Assembly: GCA_022180725.1 (NCBI GenBank)
Contig: BQMO01000012.1
Location: 1-43,731 of the forward strand
Source: Phycisphaerae bacterium
GTDB lineage: Bacteria > Planctomycetota > Phycisphaerae > Phycisphaerales > UBA1924
Length of the DNA stretch: 43,731 nucleotides
Reading direction: 5' to 3'
The translations under genes and the position numbers were made by a program. Position 1 is the stretch's first letter; each line of letters opens with the position of its first letter. The notes beneath the pieces were generated by a model. The model searched no databases and was not told where the DNA came from. It was given only the letters and a program-made list of their open reading frames with translations. Below, piece after piece: positions 24,848 through 35,872 of this stretch.

Positions 24848-25834
24848 TCAGGCCAGTTCCGGGAACAACTTCACCGTCGCGCCGATCAGATCCTTGACGT
24901 GGCTGATCGACTCGTCCATGAACTTCCGCTCTTCCGCGTTCATCTGGAACGTGATCACCCGCTCCACGCCGTTGGCCCCCAGCACGCACGGCACGCCCAC
25001 GAAAAGGCCCTTCCCGCCGTTGGCATCGGCCACCCCGAACTCCTTCGTGCAGTACGCCGCGCACGGGATCACCCGCTTCTTGTCCCGCACAATCGCTTCC
25101 ACCATCTCGATCGTGCCGGCGCTGGGGGCGTACCACGCGCTCGTGCCCATCAACTTCACCACCTCGCCCCCGCCCACCTTCGCCCGGTCCACGCAGGCCT
25201 GAATCTTCGCCGCCGGCAGCAGGTCCTGGACGGGGATGCCGTTGACGCTCGTGAGGCGCGGCAGGGGCACCATGTCGTCCCCGTGTCCGCCCAACAGCAG
25301 GCCCTGGATGTCCTCCACGCTCACGCCAAGTTCCCACGCGAGGAACGTCTTGTAGCGGGCCACGTCGAGCGCCCCGGCCTGGCCCATCACGCGGTTGGCC
25401 GGGAACCCCGTCACCTTCCACATGACATACACCATCGCGTCCAGCGGATTGCTCACCACGATCACGTGCGCGTCGGGCGCATGCTGCTTGATGTTCTGCG
25501 CCACGTTCTTCACGATCCCCGCATTGATCGCCACGAGGTCGTCGCGGCTCTGCCCGGGCTTGCGGGGCACCCCCGCCGTCACGATCACCACGTCCGACCC
25601 CGCGATGTCCGCGTAGTCGAACGTCCCGGTGATCCGCGCGTCGAACTTCTCCACCGGCCCGCAGCAGGCCAGGTCGATCGCCTTGCCACGCGGCATGTGC
25701 AGTTCGGGCTTGTCCTTGTTCTGGATGTCTACGAGGACGACGTCGCCCAGTTCCTTCATTGCGATCGACCGGGCGCACTCGCCGCCGATGTTGCCCGCCC
25801 CGATGACGCTGATCTTCGCCCGCCGCATCGCCAT
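24848..25834 (-). CDS. mdh: Malate dehydrogenase
   Basis: 328 residues, LDH-like (type 3) malate dehydrogenase of the citric-acid cycle, interconverting malate and oxaloacetate with NAD. The nucleotide motif is GAGNIGGECA. GVPRKPGQSRDDL carries the Arg pair that selects malate over lactate, VSNPLDAMVYVMWKVTGFP is the central segment and GGHGDDMVPL holds the catalytic His. The ATG at 25834 is chosen because AGGA lies 7 bases upstream and the Rossmann strand starts directly after; an ATG at 25828 is also possible. It lies between the PhyH-like and CpcT/FKBP genes, with no sign of joint function. Confidence 0.96.
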   Translation of the reverse strand: MAMRRAKISVIGAGNIGGECARSIAMKELGDVVLVDIQNKDKPELHMPRGKAIDLACCGPVEKFDARITGTFDYADIAGSDVVIVTAGVPRKPGQSRDDLVAINAGIVKNVAQNIKQHAPDAHVIVVSNPLDAMVYVMWKVTGFPANRVMGQAGALDVARYKTFLAWELGVSVEDIQGLLLGGHGDDMVPLPRLTSVNGIPVQDLLPAAKIQACVDRAKVGGGEVVKLMGTSAWYAPSAGTIEMVEAIVRDKKRVIPCAAYCTKEFGVADANGGKGLFVGVPCVLGANGVERVITFQMNAEERKFMDESISHVKDLIGATVKLFPELA

Positions 25835-25930
25835 GCCTCTGTCCTTTCGGTACTTGTGTGGTGCGTGTGAGAACTCAATAGTAGCCGCGAACCATCGAAT
25901 CTCCGGTTCATCCAGGCACAATCGACCGCT

Positions 25931-26662
25931 TCACCCCCGCGACACGCTCAACATCGCGGTTTCACCCCAAGCCAATCCGGTCGGAAGCTCCCGGGCCGTC
26001 ATTTCGAGGTGCAGCACGCGCCGTCGGGCTGGACGGGTCGCCCGGGGCGAGGAATGCACCGAGTGCGGCCTCATCAGCACCGCGTCGCCCGCCTTCACGA
26101 CGCACTCCACAACCGGGCCGGTTTCCACAATCACCCCCAGGTTTCGCTCCGGATGGACCCCTGACCGGTGCGACCCGGGAATCACCCGCAGCGGTCCGTT
26201 GTCCGGGCCGCAGTCGTCCAGGTGAAGTCGAACAACGAGGATCTCGTCCAGCAGTTCCCGTGGCGGGCGGGCGTGCGCCTCGCCGTCCTTGACCGACCAT
26301 GGCCCGAATCCGGGCGCATCCGCCCGCTCGCGCAAGGCCACGGTCGCGTCCTGGTGCCATGGGACCGCCCAAGTATCTGCCGACTTGTCGAACAAGATCG
26401 AACGGACGACCCGGGCGGCCGGCCCCGTGATACGTTCGGCGAGTGCTGGCACCTGGGAGTCGTTCAGAACGTCAGCGAACTCCGGCACCTTCTCCAAGGC
26501 CCGACGTACTCCGGGGCGTGGGCCCGCGGCCCCGCGTAACAAAGGTTCGCCCAGATCGCACAGACGCTCCACCTCCGCCGGCCTCAGCACGCCGGAAACC
26601 ACTGCGATGCCGTCCGCCGCGAATCGACCAACACCCATGGCCATAGAGTGATCTGTATCCAT
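25931..26662 (-). CDS. Phytanoyl-CoA dioxygenase (PhyH) family oxygenase
   Basis: 243 residues. Family members are Fe(II)/2-oxoglutarate oxygenases that hydroxylate lipids or small metabolites. The iron site is visible as His103 and Asp105 in PWHQDATVAL and a distal His in MRPHSVHSSPRATR, whose Arg would bind 2-oxoglutarate. RVIPGSHRSGVHP is the typical turn between them. The fold opens with FAADGIAVVSGVLRPAEVERL. The start at 26662 has AAGG 4 bases upstream. It sits 26 bases after the ATPase gene and may be co-transcribed with it. The substrate is unknown. Confidence 0.88.
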   Translation of the reverse strand: MDTDHSMAMGVGRFAADGIAVVSGVLRPAEVERLCDLGEPLLRGAAGPRPGVRRALEKVPEFADVLNDSQVPALAERITGPAARVVRSILFDKSADTWAVPWHQDATVALRERADAPGFGPWSVKDGEAHARPPRELLDEILVVRLHLDDCGPDNGPLRVIPGSHRSGVHPERNLGVIVETGPVVECVVKAGDAVLMRPHSVHSSPRATRPARRRVLHLEMTARELPTGLAWGETAMLSVSRG

Positions 26663-26688
26663 GCGGCCTTATCCAGCAGGGGCGGACT

Positions 26689-28188
26689 CTACCGGAGCAA
26701 CATCATCGTACTGAGCGGCAGCGCGACAATGCGCGGATCCAGGACGATATCCGTGTCACTCTGTGTAACAAGCACGCCGAATCCGGCATTGTTCGCCGTT
26801 CTTTCGATGAATGACCGAAGCCCTTCCGTATCACGGTGTGCATCAATCCGGCGCTGGTACTTCACTTCGAGTGGAACTCGCCTTGTTCCCACCGTCAGCA
26901 CAAAGTCAATCTCCGGCTCCCCGCCGCGAGCCGGAACGTACGCGAGGTCGAGCCCGGAAATGGTCGCGAGCGAGGCACCGGCCACGCTTTCCGCGATGTG
27001 CCCGGCCAGTGTCGTCAGGTCCGCATTCGCCGCCAGTTCGTCCGGGTCCAACGGGACCATCTCCTGAAGCCAACTCGCTCGCAGTCCATGGTCGGCCAGA
27101 CATAACTTCGCGCTCCCACGCTTGCGCTTGAGCCGTATCTCCAGCGGCTCGATGAGCCGCACCAGAAGGGTGTCGTGCAGGAACCGGAGATACTGCCGCA
27201 CCCGTTGTGGCCCAATATTCGCACGCAGCGCCCGCCCTACTTCGCGCGTGAACAACTGCACGTCGGGCGATTGACCGGCATATCGGCACACCAGGCGATA
27301 CAACTCCTCCAGCAAGGCCGCGTCACGCTTTCGACCCCGATCTCCTACACGAAGGTCATGCTGAATTACTCGCTTGATCACGGTCTCGTTGAGTTGATCG
27401 GCGACCTCTGACCAAGGAATATCCTGCCTCTGCTGTGCCAGAGGATACCCCCCGCGCTGTGAATAGGCCCGGAAAGCACGATCGCGTACTACCGCACATC
27501 TTCTTCCGTAATCCGCCAACGCTCGCCAGAACTCAATCTTGACGAGGGGTTCGAGGCCATTGTCGGCCAGGAACGGATCGCCCAAGTCCTCTCCGAGGAA
27601 TTTGGCCGTTTCAGTAAGAGAGAGCACGCCCGCTTCGATCGTGTTGATACGCCCTGCCAGACTGTCCCGTCCCAACTCGATTCGCAAGGCGGAACTGCCG
27701 GTCACCACCACCTGCGTGGTGGAGGTGTCGACCAGCATCTTCAGTTGTGTCTCCCAAGCCTTCAGATTCTGCACTTCGTCGAAAAACAGGTACGTGCGCT
27801 CGCCACGGTGTGCAACTTCATTGAGCGTCCCTCGGAGTACTTCGCCTTCGTACCAATCGACGATTCGCACAATTGGTTCGGATAGCGAAATCAACTCGGG
27901 CAGTTCGTCAGCCTGCAGCCGCAGAATGTTTCGCGGAGACACGCCTTGCGCGAGCAGATCGCTCAAGACCTGCAACTGGGCCGTTGTCTTTCCGATCTGA
28001 CGGGGCCCTCGAACCACAATGATCGGCGCCAGCCGGCGATCCAAGCGTCGTTGAATCTGTCCGACGAGGTGACGCCGCGTCGGAGGCAGGACTTGCTGGG
28101 GCTTGCGATCCCACCATGGATTGAGCCGGTAAAGGTCGCGGATCAACGGCTCGCTGAGCGGCAGGTGCTTGTAGAGATATTCGCCCAT
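26689..28188 (-). CDS. AAA-type ATPase with DUF4143 C-terminal domain
   Basis: About 499 residues. The Walker A motif is GPRQIGKTT (61-69), Walker B TYLFFDEVQ (about 132-140), followed by the sensor-like VVVTGSSALRIELG. The C-terminal DUF4143 part contains EIDFVLTVGTRRVPLEVKYQ, an arrangement (D, then E-x-K) like a PD-(D/E)XK nuclease fold. Members of this family are common accessory genes of unsettled function in bacteria and archaea. ATG 28188 fits the usual family N-terminus and has GGAG about 10 bases upstream. Base composition is visibly less GC-rich than in the neighbouring genes, suggesting acquisition by transfer. Confidence 0.9.
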   Translation of the reverse strand: MGEYLYKHLPLSEPLIRDLYRLNPWWDRKPQQVLPPTRRHLVGQIQRRLDRRLAPIIVVRGPRQIGKTTAQLQVLSDLLAQGVSPRNILRLQADELPELISLSEPIVRIVDWYEGEVLRGTLNEVAHRGERTYLFFDEVQNLKAWETQLKMLVDTSTTQVVVTGSSALRIELGRDSLAGRINTIEAGVLSLTETAKFLGEDLGDPFLADNGLEPLVKIEFWRALADYGRRCAVVRDRAFRAYSQRGGYPLAQQRQDIPWSEVADQLNETVIKRVIQHDLRVGDRGRKRDAALLEELYRLVCRYAGQSPDVQLFTREVGRALRANIGPQRVRQYLRFLHDTLLVRLIEPLEIRLKRKRGSAKLCLADHGLRASWLQEMVPLDPDELAANADLTTLAGHIAESVAGASLATISGLDLAYVPARGGEPEIDFVLTVGTRRVPLEVKYQRRIDAHRDTEGLRSFIERTANNAGFGVLVTQSDTDIVLDPRIVALPLSTMMLLR

Positions 28189-28290
28189 CGCGTTCGATCT
28201 CCAGGCACCTGTGCGTCCATCCGCTTTCCACAGCCCAGATACTGGCGTCATGTACTCTAGGACGGGCAGTAACAGACTACCCCACGCACT

Positions 28291-28301
28291 TACACTCGCG
28301 C
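28291..28301 (+). promoter_or_regulatory. -10 box 5 bases before the flavin reductase start (leaderless candidate)
   Basis: TACACT (28291-28296) is followed by CGCGC and ATG 28302. There is no Shine-Dalgarno site and no clear -35 box. The 113 bases between this gene and the divergent ATPase gene hold no other gene. Confidence 0.45.
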
Positions 28302-28952
28302 ATGGAACTCTCCCCCGCCTCGCTTGCCCAGCCCGACCGCTACAAACTCCTCATCGGCGCCATCACCCCGCGCCCCATCGCCTTCGTCTCCACCACGTCC
28401 CCCGACGGCCGGGCCAATCTCGCCCCCTTCTCCTTCTTCGCGGGCGTCGGCTCCAACCCCATGACGCTCCTCTTCTGCCCCGCCAACAACGCCGACGGCT
28501 CGGAGAAGGACACCCTCCGCAACGCCAAGCCCGCCGGCGAGGGCGGCCAGGGCGAGTTTGTCGTCAACATCGCCTCGCACGCCTACGCCGCCAAGGTCGC
28601 CGCCGCCGCCGAACCGCTGCCCTACGGCCAGAGCGAGTTCGACCTTGTCGGCCTGACGCCCTCGCCCAGTCGTGCCGTGCGCCCGCCGAGAGTGGCCGAA
28701 TCCCCCGTCGCGTTCGAGTGCCGCACGCTCCAGGTCATCCGCACCAATCCCGGCGCCCCGGCCGGCGGGAACATCGTGCTCGGCGAGGTCGTCCATGTCT
28801 ACGTGCACGACGACGCGATCAACGAGCGGCACCACGTCGACCCCGCCGTGCTCGACACCATCGGGCGCCTGGGCGGGCTGGACTACTGCCGCACGCGAGA
28901 CCGCTTCCGGATGCCGATGGGTCGCGATGCGCTGACGCAACTGGTGCCCTGA
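28302..28952 (+). CDS. Flavin reductase-like FMN-binding split-barrel protein
   Basis: 216 residues. The family binds FMN and reduces flavin for oxygenases or acts in related redox steps. Visible are LLIGAITPRPIAFVSTTSPD, ANLAPFSFFAGVGSNPMTLLF, the central DTLRNAK followed by GEFVVNI and PVAFECRTLQVI, and the later IVLGEVVHVYV, all in family order. No signal peptide is present. The plus strand here is strongly C-rich (31 C against 10 G in 28381-28440), the last such stretch before the skew reverses. The stop codon overlaps the terminator of the converging PEP-CTERM-like gene. Confidence 0.9.
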   Translation: MELSPASLAQPDRYKLLIGAITPRPIAFVSTTSPDGRANLAPFSFFAGVGSNPMTLLFCPANNADGSEKDTLRNAKPAGEGGQGEFVVNIASHAYAAKVAAAAEPLPYGQSEFDLVGLTPSPSRAVRPPRVAESPVAFECRTLQVIRTNPGAPAGGNIVLGEVVHVYVHDDAINERHHVDPAVLDTIGRLGGLDYCRTRDRFRMPMGRDALTQLVP

Positions 28953-28986
28953 AAACAACAGACCCCGGGAGGGTGCTCCCGGGGTC
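28951..28986 (-). terminator. Rho-independent terminator of the first PEP-CTERM-like gene
   Basis: On the minus strand an 11-bp perfect stem GACCCCGGGAG/CTCCCGGGGTC (28961-28971 with 28976-28986) with a 4-base loop is followed by TGTTGTTTTC. It may also end the flavin reductase transcript, though the plus side lacks a T-tract. Confidence 0.85.
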
Positions 28987-29011
28987 CGCGAGAATCAAAC
29001 TGAACGAGCGA

Positions 29012-29674
29012 TCAGCGGCGGCGGCGGGCCACCAGCAGGCCGCCCAGGCCCATCAGCGCCGCGGCGCCGGGGGCGGGGAGGATCTGCATCGTCACACCCG
29101 TGTTCACATCGCTGAAGACCGACGTGAAGAAGTTCCCGGGGGGTGAGAGGTACAGCTGCGTGATCGCGCCGTCGTACGGGGGCGTCCCGCCGAAGAGCGT
29201 GCTGAAGGCGCCCGCGAGGGTGCCGTTGAACGTCCCGCCCGTGAACACCACGTTCGAGAGGGCGCCGTTGAAGAAGACCTGCCCGGGCGTGTTCGCGCTG
29301 TCATCGATCCACAGGCCGTTGACATTGCCCGAGATCGAATCCCCATCCGCATCCGTGATCATGAACGTGCCGAAGCCCAGCCCGAACCCGGGTCCGGAGG
29401 GGATGTAGTTCAACATCAGGTGGAAGTCGGCGGGGTTTGCGGCGGCCACAAAGCCCGGCTCAAAGTCAGCCGTGCCGATCGGAGCGACCAGACGCGCCAC
29501 CGAACCGCTCGACATCAGCCCGGGGGCCGACGCGGCGTACGCGTGGAACATCGCTCCGTCCCAGTTACCCGAAAGGTCGAAGTACGTCGCCGACGCAATC
29601 GGCTGAGCGACAGCACCCGCGGTCATGAACAACCCGGCCGCGACAATGGCCGACGACACCTTGGACATACGCAT
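29012..29674 (-). CDS. Exported protein with PEP-CTERM-like sorting tail (paralogue 1)
   Basis: 220 residues. A signal peptide (AIVAAGLFMTAGAVAQ) is followed by a beta-rich domain. The C-terminal tail is PAPGA, a hydrophobic helix containing LMGLGGL, then ARRRR, the three-part layout of PEP-CTERM sorting signals, which are cut and placed on the cell surface by exosortase. ATG 29674 is chosen because GGAGGAG lies 8 bases upstream. A DADGDSISG motif mid-protein could be a Ca-binding-type loop. It shares domain order and several phrases (NWDGAMF vs NSALQEF; FFNGALSNVVFTGG vs FFNGTLSNVILTSS) with the next gene. Function unknown; exosortase is not in the window. Confidence 0.85.
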   Translation of the reverse strand: MRMSKVSSAIVAAGLFMTAGAVAQPIASATYFDLSGNWDGAMFHAYAASAPGLMSSGSVARLVAPIGTADFEPGFVAAANPADFHLMLNYIPSGPGFGLGFGTFMITDADGDSISGNVNGLWIDDSANTPGQVFFNGALSNVVFTGGTFNGTLAGAFSTLFGGTPPYDGAITQLYLSPPGNFFTSVFSDVNTGVTMQILPAPGAAALMGLGGLLVARRRR

Positions 29675-29755
29675 CTGAACTCTCCTCCGATTAATCACAC
29701 CCGTTCAGGGTTGTTGATTCTCTCTCTGCGGTCCCCGTCAGAGGCCCGCACGGGA

Positions 29756-29784
29756 AGTATCCTTCACTTTCCCACAACTGTCAA
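29756..29784 (-). promoter_or_regulatory. Promoter of PEP-CTERM-like paralogue 1
   Basis: On the minus strand TTGACA (29779-29784), a 17-base spacer and GATACT (29756-29761) give a near-consensus sigma-70 promoter, about 80 bases before the start codon. Confidence 0.8.
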
Positions 29785-29886
29785 CACTAAATCATGTCGA
29801 TCCTGCGCGATTTCTTGCGGAAGCATGTCAATCTGTTCTCATCGTATCAGTATGTTTGTTGTTTGTTTGGATTGTTGACATTGGTG
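29785..29886. other. AT-rich spacer between the paralogues
   Basis: No gene is seen. It is one of the most AT-rich stretches in the window and lies where the plus-strand C/G bias changes. It lies between the promoter of paralogue 1 and the terminator of paralogue 2. Confidence 0.5.
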
Positions 29887-29917
29887 AAAAGAAAAAGCCG
29901 CGGGCGAACCCCGCGGC
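29887..29917 (-). terminator. Rho-independent terminator of PEP-CTERM-like paralogue 2
   Basis: On the minus strand GCCGCGGG/CCCGCGGC (29897-29904 with 29910-29917), 5-base loop, followed by TTTTTCTTTT. Confidence 0.92.
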
Positions 29918-29942
29918 CTTGCTACAAATCGTTCATAATCGC

Positions 29943-30626
29943 TCAGCGGCGACGGCGTGTCATCGCCAAGCCGCCAAGGCCCATCAGCACCAACGCGCCG
30001 GGCGCCGGAACGAGTTGGGCGGTCACGCCGGTCGCGCGATCCTGGAAGTCCTGGAGGAAGAAGTTGGGAGCGCCGAAGACCAGCTGCACGATCGCGCCCT
30101 CGTAGGGCTGCGGGGCGGGAATGTTCATGTCCCACGACCCGCCGTTGGAACCGTCGAACGTGCCGTTCTCCGGGGCAGCGCCGCTGGAGGTGAGGATGAC
30201 GTTGCTGAGCGTGCCGTTGAAGAAGATGAACCCGGGGCCGCCGTTGTACCACGTGCCGTTCACGACGCCCGAGATGGTGTCGCCGTCGACGTCGGTCGCG
30301 ACAAACAGCCCGGAGCCCGTACGAACCAGCGGGTTCCCGGTCGGGATGGCCGATACGCGGATGTCGAAGTCGGCGGAGTTCGCCGCACTGACAAAACCGG
30401 CCTCAAACAAGGCCGTCCCGGTGGTGGGGACCAAGCGCGATACTGCTCCGGTCGAACGGAGGGCCGCGGTATCAGCCGCACGCGCCCGGAACTCCTGCAG
30501 CGCCGAGTTGTACGACCCCGAAAGCGAGTCATACCGCATGGAAATCAGCACCGTCTCGGCGCCTGCAAAGGTCGCGGAACCCGCAAGCACCGCGAGCATG
30601 GCCGAACGTGAAACGCCTTGAATCAT
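29943..30626 (-). CDS. Exported protein with PEP-CTERM-like sorting tail (paralogue 2)
   Basis: 227 residues. Signal peptide (SAMLAVLAGSATFAGAE), a beta-rich domain, and a C-terminal tail PAPGA, then LMGLGGLAMT, then RRRR. It is a paralogue of the upstream-reading neighbour at 29012-29674: shared landmarks are an SRLVPTTGTALFEAGFVSAA segment (ARLVAPIGTADFEPGFVAAA in the other), ADFDIRVSAIP, VDGDTISGVVNGTW and FFNGTLSNVILT. GGAGGAG lies 8 bases before ATG 30626. It has its own promoter and terminator, so the two genes are separate units despite being adjacent. Its role on the cell surface is unknown. Confidence 0.85.
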   Translation of the reverse strand: MIQGVSRSAMLAVLAGSATFAGAETVLISMRYDSLSGSYNSALQEFRARAADTAALRSTGAVSRLVPTTGTALFEAGFVSAANSADFDIRVSAIPTGNPLVRTGSGLFVATDVDGDTISGVVNGTWYNGGPGFIFFNGTLSNVILTSSGAAPENGTFDGSNGGSWDMNIPAPQPYEGAIVQLVFGAPNFFLQDFQDRATGVTAQLVPAPGALVLMGLGGLAMTRRRR

Positions 30627-30709
30627 GACCTCGTCTCCTCCTTACCGAACCGCTTTCGCGGCGGCCTTGGCACGCACCTCTCTCTTTGGTGCGATCTCCT
30701 ACGTGGCAC

Positions 30710-30738
30710 AGTGTCGCAGGTCTGACCGGTAATGTCAA
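30710..30738 (-). promoter_or_regulatory. Promoter of PEP-CTERM-like paralogue 2
   Basis: On the minus strand TTGACA (30733-30738), a 17-base spacer and GACACT (30710-30715). It has the same layout as the promoter of paralogue 1 and lies about 85 bases before the start codon. Confidence 0.8.
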
Positions 30739-30755
30739 CAGGAAGATTTGACCAT

Positions 30756-30771
30756 GCAAGAAAAATCTTGC
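30756..30771. promoter_or_regulatory. Inverted repeat upstream of the paralogue-2 promoter
   Basis: GCAAGA/TCTTGC separated by AAAA, about 18 bases upstream of the -35 box in an AT-rich block. It could be an operator or activator site; the binding protein is unknown. Confidence 0.35.
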
Positions 30772-30867
30772 CGACTTTGCGCTAATGACAAATCGGCCGT
30801 CCGTATTTTGGTAGGTAATCGTTCCGCGACCTCACCAACTATTTCAAATTGGGGTGCCTGTCGCCTG

Positions 30868-30905
30868 ATGAAAAAGAAACCCCCGGGCATTGATCCCGGG
30901 GGTTT
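30868..30905 (-). terminator. Strong terminator, most likely ending the dcd-nrdJ transcript
   Basis: On the minus strand AAACCCCCGGG/CCCGGGGGTTT (30877-30887 with 30895-30905), 7-base loop, followed by CTTTTTC. No gene ends near it: nrdJ stops 384 bases upstream. Confidence 0.82.
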
Positions 30906-31289
30906 CATGAATCGCAGAGCCAAAGGTCTCGTTGGAGACACGCCTGGGTGGGAGGCTTTCCTCGGCCCTGCATTGGGTGGGTCCGGTTCGGGGCGGGAGA
31001 GGGGGCCTGCCTGGTCCCTGGTTCCCGCGTTTCTGAACGAGCGTGGGGTCATGACCTCCGTGGCTGGTTCGCCTCGCGGCGAGGGTCGCTCCGTGATGCT
31101 CTCTCCAAAGGCGAAGCCGTCTCCGCCTCGGGTTGCCGTTCGATCATGCTCCACGCCGGGCTAGGAACGTCGCCGATCCTCGGCCCCGTTCGTCGGCCTC
31201 CCTCCTGGAAGCCGACCCGTTGTTCAACACCCGCGGGAGGAAGGAGTCGTGCACGACGCCCCTCCCCCGCCCCATCCCGGACCGAGTCC
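30906..31289. other. Gene-free stretch between nrdJ and its terminator
   Basis: About 380 bases without a convincing gene; the open frames across it lack family features. On the minus strand it would be a long 3' untranslated region or could encode an RNA ending at the terminator at 30868-30905. No RNase P, SRP, tmRNA or 6S signature was recognised. Confidence 0.4.
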
Positions 31290-34718
<3,429 letters not shown>

Positions 34719-34767
34719 GACGATTCCCTGTCTACCGGCCTTCCGTGTCCGGTATCGCTTCGTGTGA

Positions 34768-35346
34768 TCAGTCAACTTTGGGCAGCGTCAGCCCGCCCTG
34801 GTCCTGGTACTTCCCGCCCTTGTCGGCGTAACTCACTTCGCACACCTGATCCGCCTTGAGGAAGATCAACTGCGCCACGCCCTCGTTGGCGTAGACGCGC
34901 GCGGGCAGCGGCGTGGTGTTGGAGATTTCGAGGGTGACCTTGCCGCGCCATTCGGGTTCGAGGGGCGTGACGTTCACGATGAGGCCGCAGCGGGCGTAGG
35001 TGCTCTTGCCGACGCAGATGGCCAGCACGTGGCGCGGGATCTCGAGGTACTCGACCGTTTCGCAGAGCGCGAAGGAGTTGGGGGGGATGATGACGTACTG
35101 CTTGTCGGCGGGCTTATGCGCGACGTCGACCTCGACCATCATGTCGTCGGAGAACTGCTTGGGATCGACCACGGCGATGTCGCCGGTGCGCGGGCTGGGG
35201 GTGAAGATCTTGAAGTGGGTGCCGACGCGCACGTCGTAGCCGTACGAGGAGACGCCGAAGGAAATCCGCCCGGGCCTCTTCACGGCCCGCTCGAACGGCT
35301 CGATCTTCACGGCCTCGCGAATTTGGCGATCCGAAAGCACACCCAC
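34768..35346 (-). CDS. dcd: dCTP deaminase
   Basis: 192 residues, standard for Dcd, which deaminates dCTP to dUTP, the main route to dTMP in many bacteria. [10 protein letters not shown] carries the conserved Ser115 and Arg119, and VTLEISN the catalytic Glu140. [12 protein letters not shown] and [14 protein letters not shown] form the C-terminal nucleotide-binding part. It starts with GTG at 35346 after GAGG at 6-base spacing. It is the first gene of an operon with nrdJ, so the unit makes deoxynucleotides and feeds thymidylate synthesis. I see no sign that it also hydrolyses dUTP, but that cannot be excluded by eye. Confidence 0.95.
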   Translation of the reverse strand: MGVLSDRQIREAVKIEPFERAVKRPGRISFGVSSYGYDVRVGTHFKIFTPSPRTGDIAVVDPKQFSDDMMVEVDVAHKPADKQYVIIPPNSFALCETVEYLEIPRHVLAICVGKSTYARCGLIVNVTPLEPEWRGKVTLEISNTTPLPARVYANEGVAQLIFLKADQVCEVSYADKGGKYQDQGGLTLPKVD

Positions 35347-35471
35347 GTCACACCTCGCCTAAACCTGCACCTCTCAGAAACCTATCGTAACCCAAACAAA
35401 TCGTCACATCGGGCGTAATCGCCGACGGCGAACACGTGGTGCGCCGGTGGCAGGTCGCGGCCATCGAAGTG

Positions 35472-35513
35472 CCTTGGAAAGGTCGGGATCGAACAAACCC
35501 AACCATCCCAAGG
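35472..35513 (-). promoter_or_regulatory. Two-tier hairpin at the 5' end of the dcd-nrdJ leader
   Basis: On the minus strand CCTTGG pairs with CCAAGG (6 bp). After a symmetric GAT/TTT internal loop, GGTTGGG pairs with CCCGACC (one G-T pair), with a 10-base loop. It begins at the predicted transcription start. The whole leader to the dcd start is about 165 bases; no cobalamin riboswitch was recognised in it. Confidence 0.45.
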
Positions 35514-35518
35514 GGGAG

Positions 35519-35546
35519 AGCATACCACTACAGATCGTGCCTGCAA
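35519..35546 (-). promoter_or_regulatory. Promoter candidate for dcd-nrdJ
   Basis: On the minus strand TTGCAG (35541-35546), a 16-base spacer and TATGCT (35519-35524). Transcription would start near 35512. Confidence 0.5.
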
Positions 35547-35572
35547 GTGGGTGCACCCACAAAGTTTTGTGG
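35547..35572. promoter_or_regulatory. Two overlapping palindromes adjoining the dcd-nrdJ -35 box
   Basis: GTGGGTGCACCCAC (35547-35560) is a perfect 14-bp palindrome touching the -35 box. CCACAAA-GT-TTTGTGG (35557-35572) is a perfect 7-bp inverted repeat that overlaps it by four bases. The next bases, GATATACTGT, give an ACAGTATATC half on the minus strand that weakly resembles one half of an NrdR box. Confidence 0.5.
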
Positions 35573-35872
35573 ATATACTGTCGATTGGGCGTAAATTATA
35601 TCTACGAATGAACTTGCGGATGTTCATCTCCTGTCGGGAATGAATCCTGCGCGAACCCACTGCATGGCATCGAGATGTTGTGTTAGGTATTGGAGAGGGT
35701 CACATTCTGGGACATGCGAGCATCGATCGAGGCACAAGCCGCGATGGCGCAATGAGATGCGCGGACAATACGTGATGCGTCGAGCGTGATTCGTGCACAC
35801 ACTCCGCGAAATCCGTACAGTGTGCTGCTTGCCGGGGAGCGAACACCAATCCCCCGGACCGGAGAATGCGTG
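35573..35872. other. Intergenic between the dcd-nrdJ control region and the flgI-like gene
   Basis: No convincing gene. It is AT-rich for this genome near 35573-35625 (AAATTATATC). A DnaA-box-like TGTGGATAT (8 of 9 bases of the consensus) lies at 35569-35577, as a single copy. A weak -10 TACAGT is at 35816-35821; no clear -35 box accompanies it. Confidence 0.35.

Noticed and set aside
30748..31164. A possible plus-strand gene of 138 codons
   Set aside because: It crosses the strong terminator hairpin, has no ribosome site, and its composition changes mid-way; no domain is seen.
35347..35512. Cobalamin riboswitch in the dcd-nrdJ leader
   Set aside because: A GACCTGCC fragment resembles part of the B12 box, but the remaining conserved blocks are absent.
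35569..35577. DnaA box (TGTGGATAT) suggesting an origin upstream of dcd
   Set aside because: A single imperfect copy overlapping a palindrome. No cluster is seen, and the GC-skew switch lies about 5 kb to the left.
35382..35660. A 92-codon minus-strand open frame upstream of dcd
   Set aside because: It covers the dcd promoter, palindromes and leader hairpin, lacks a ribosome site and shows no family feature.
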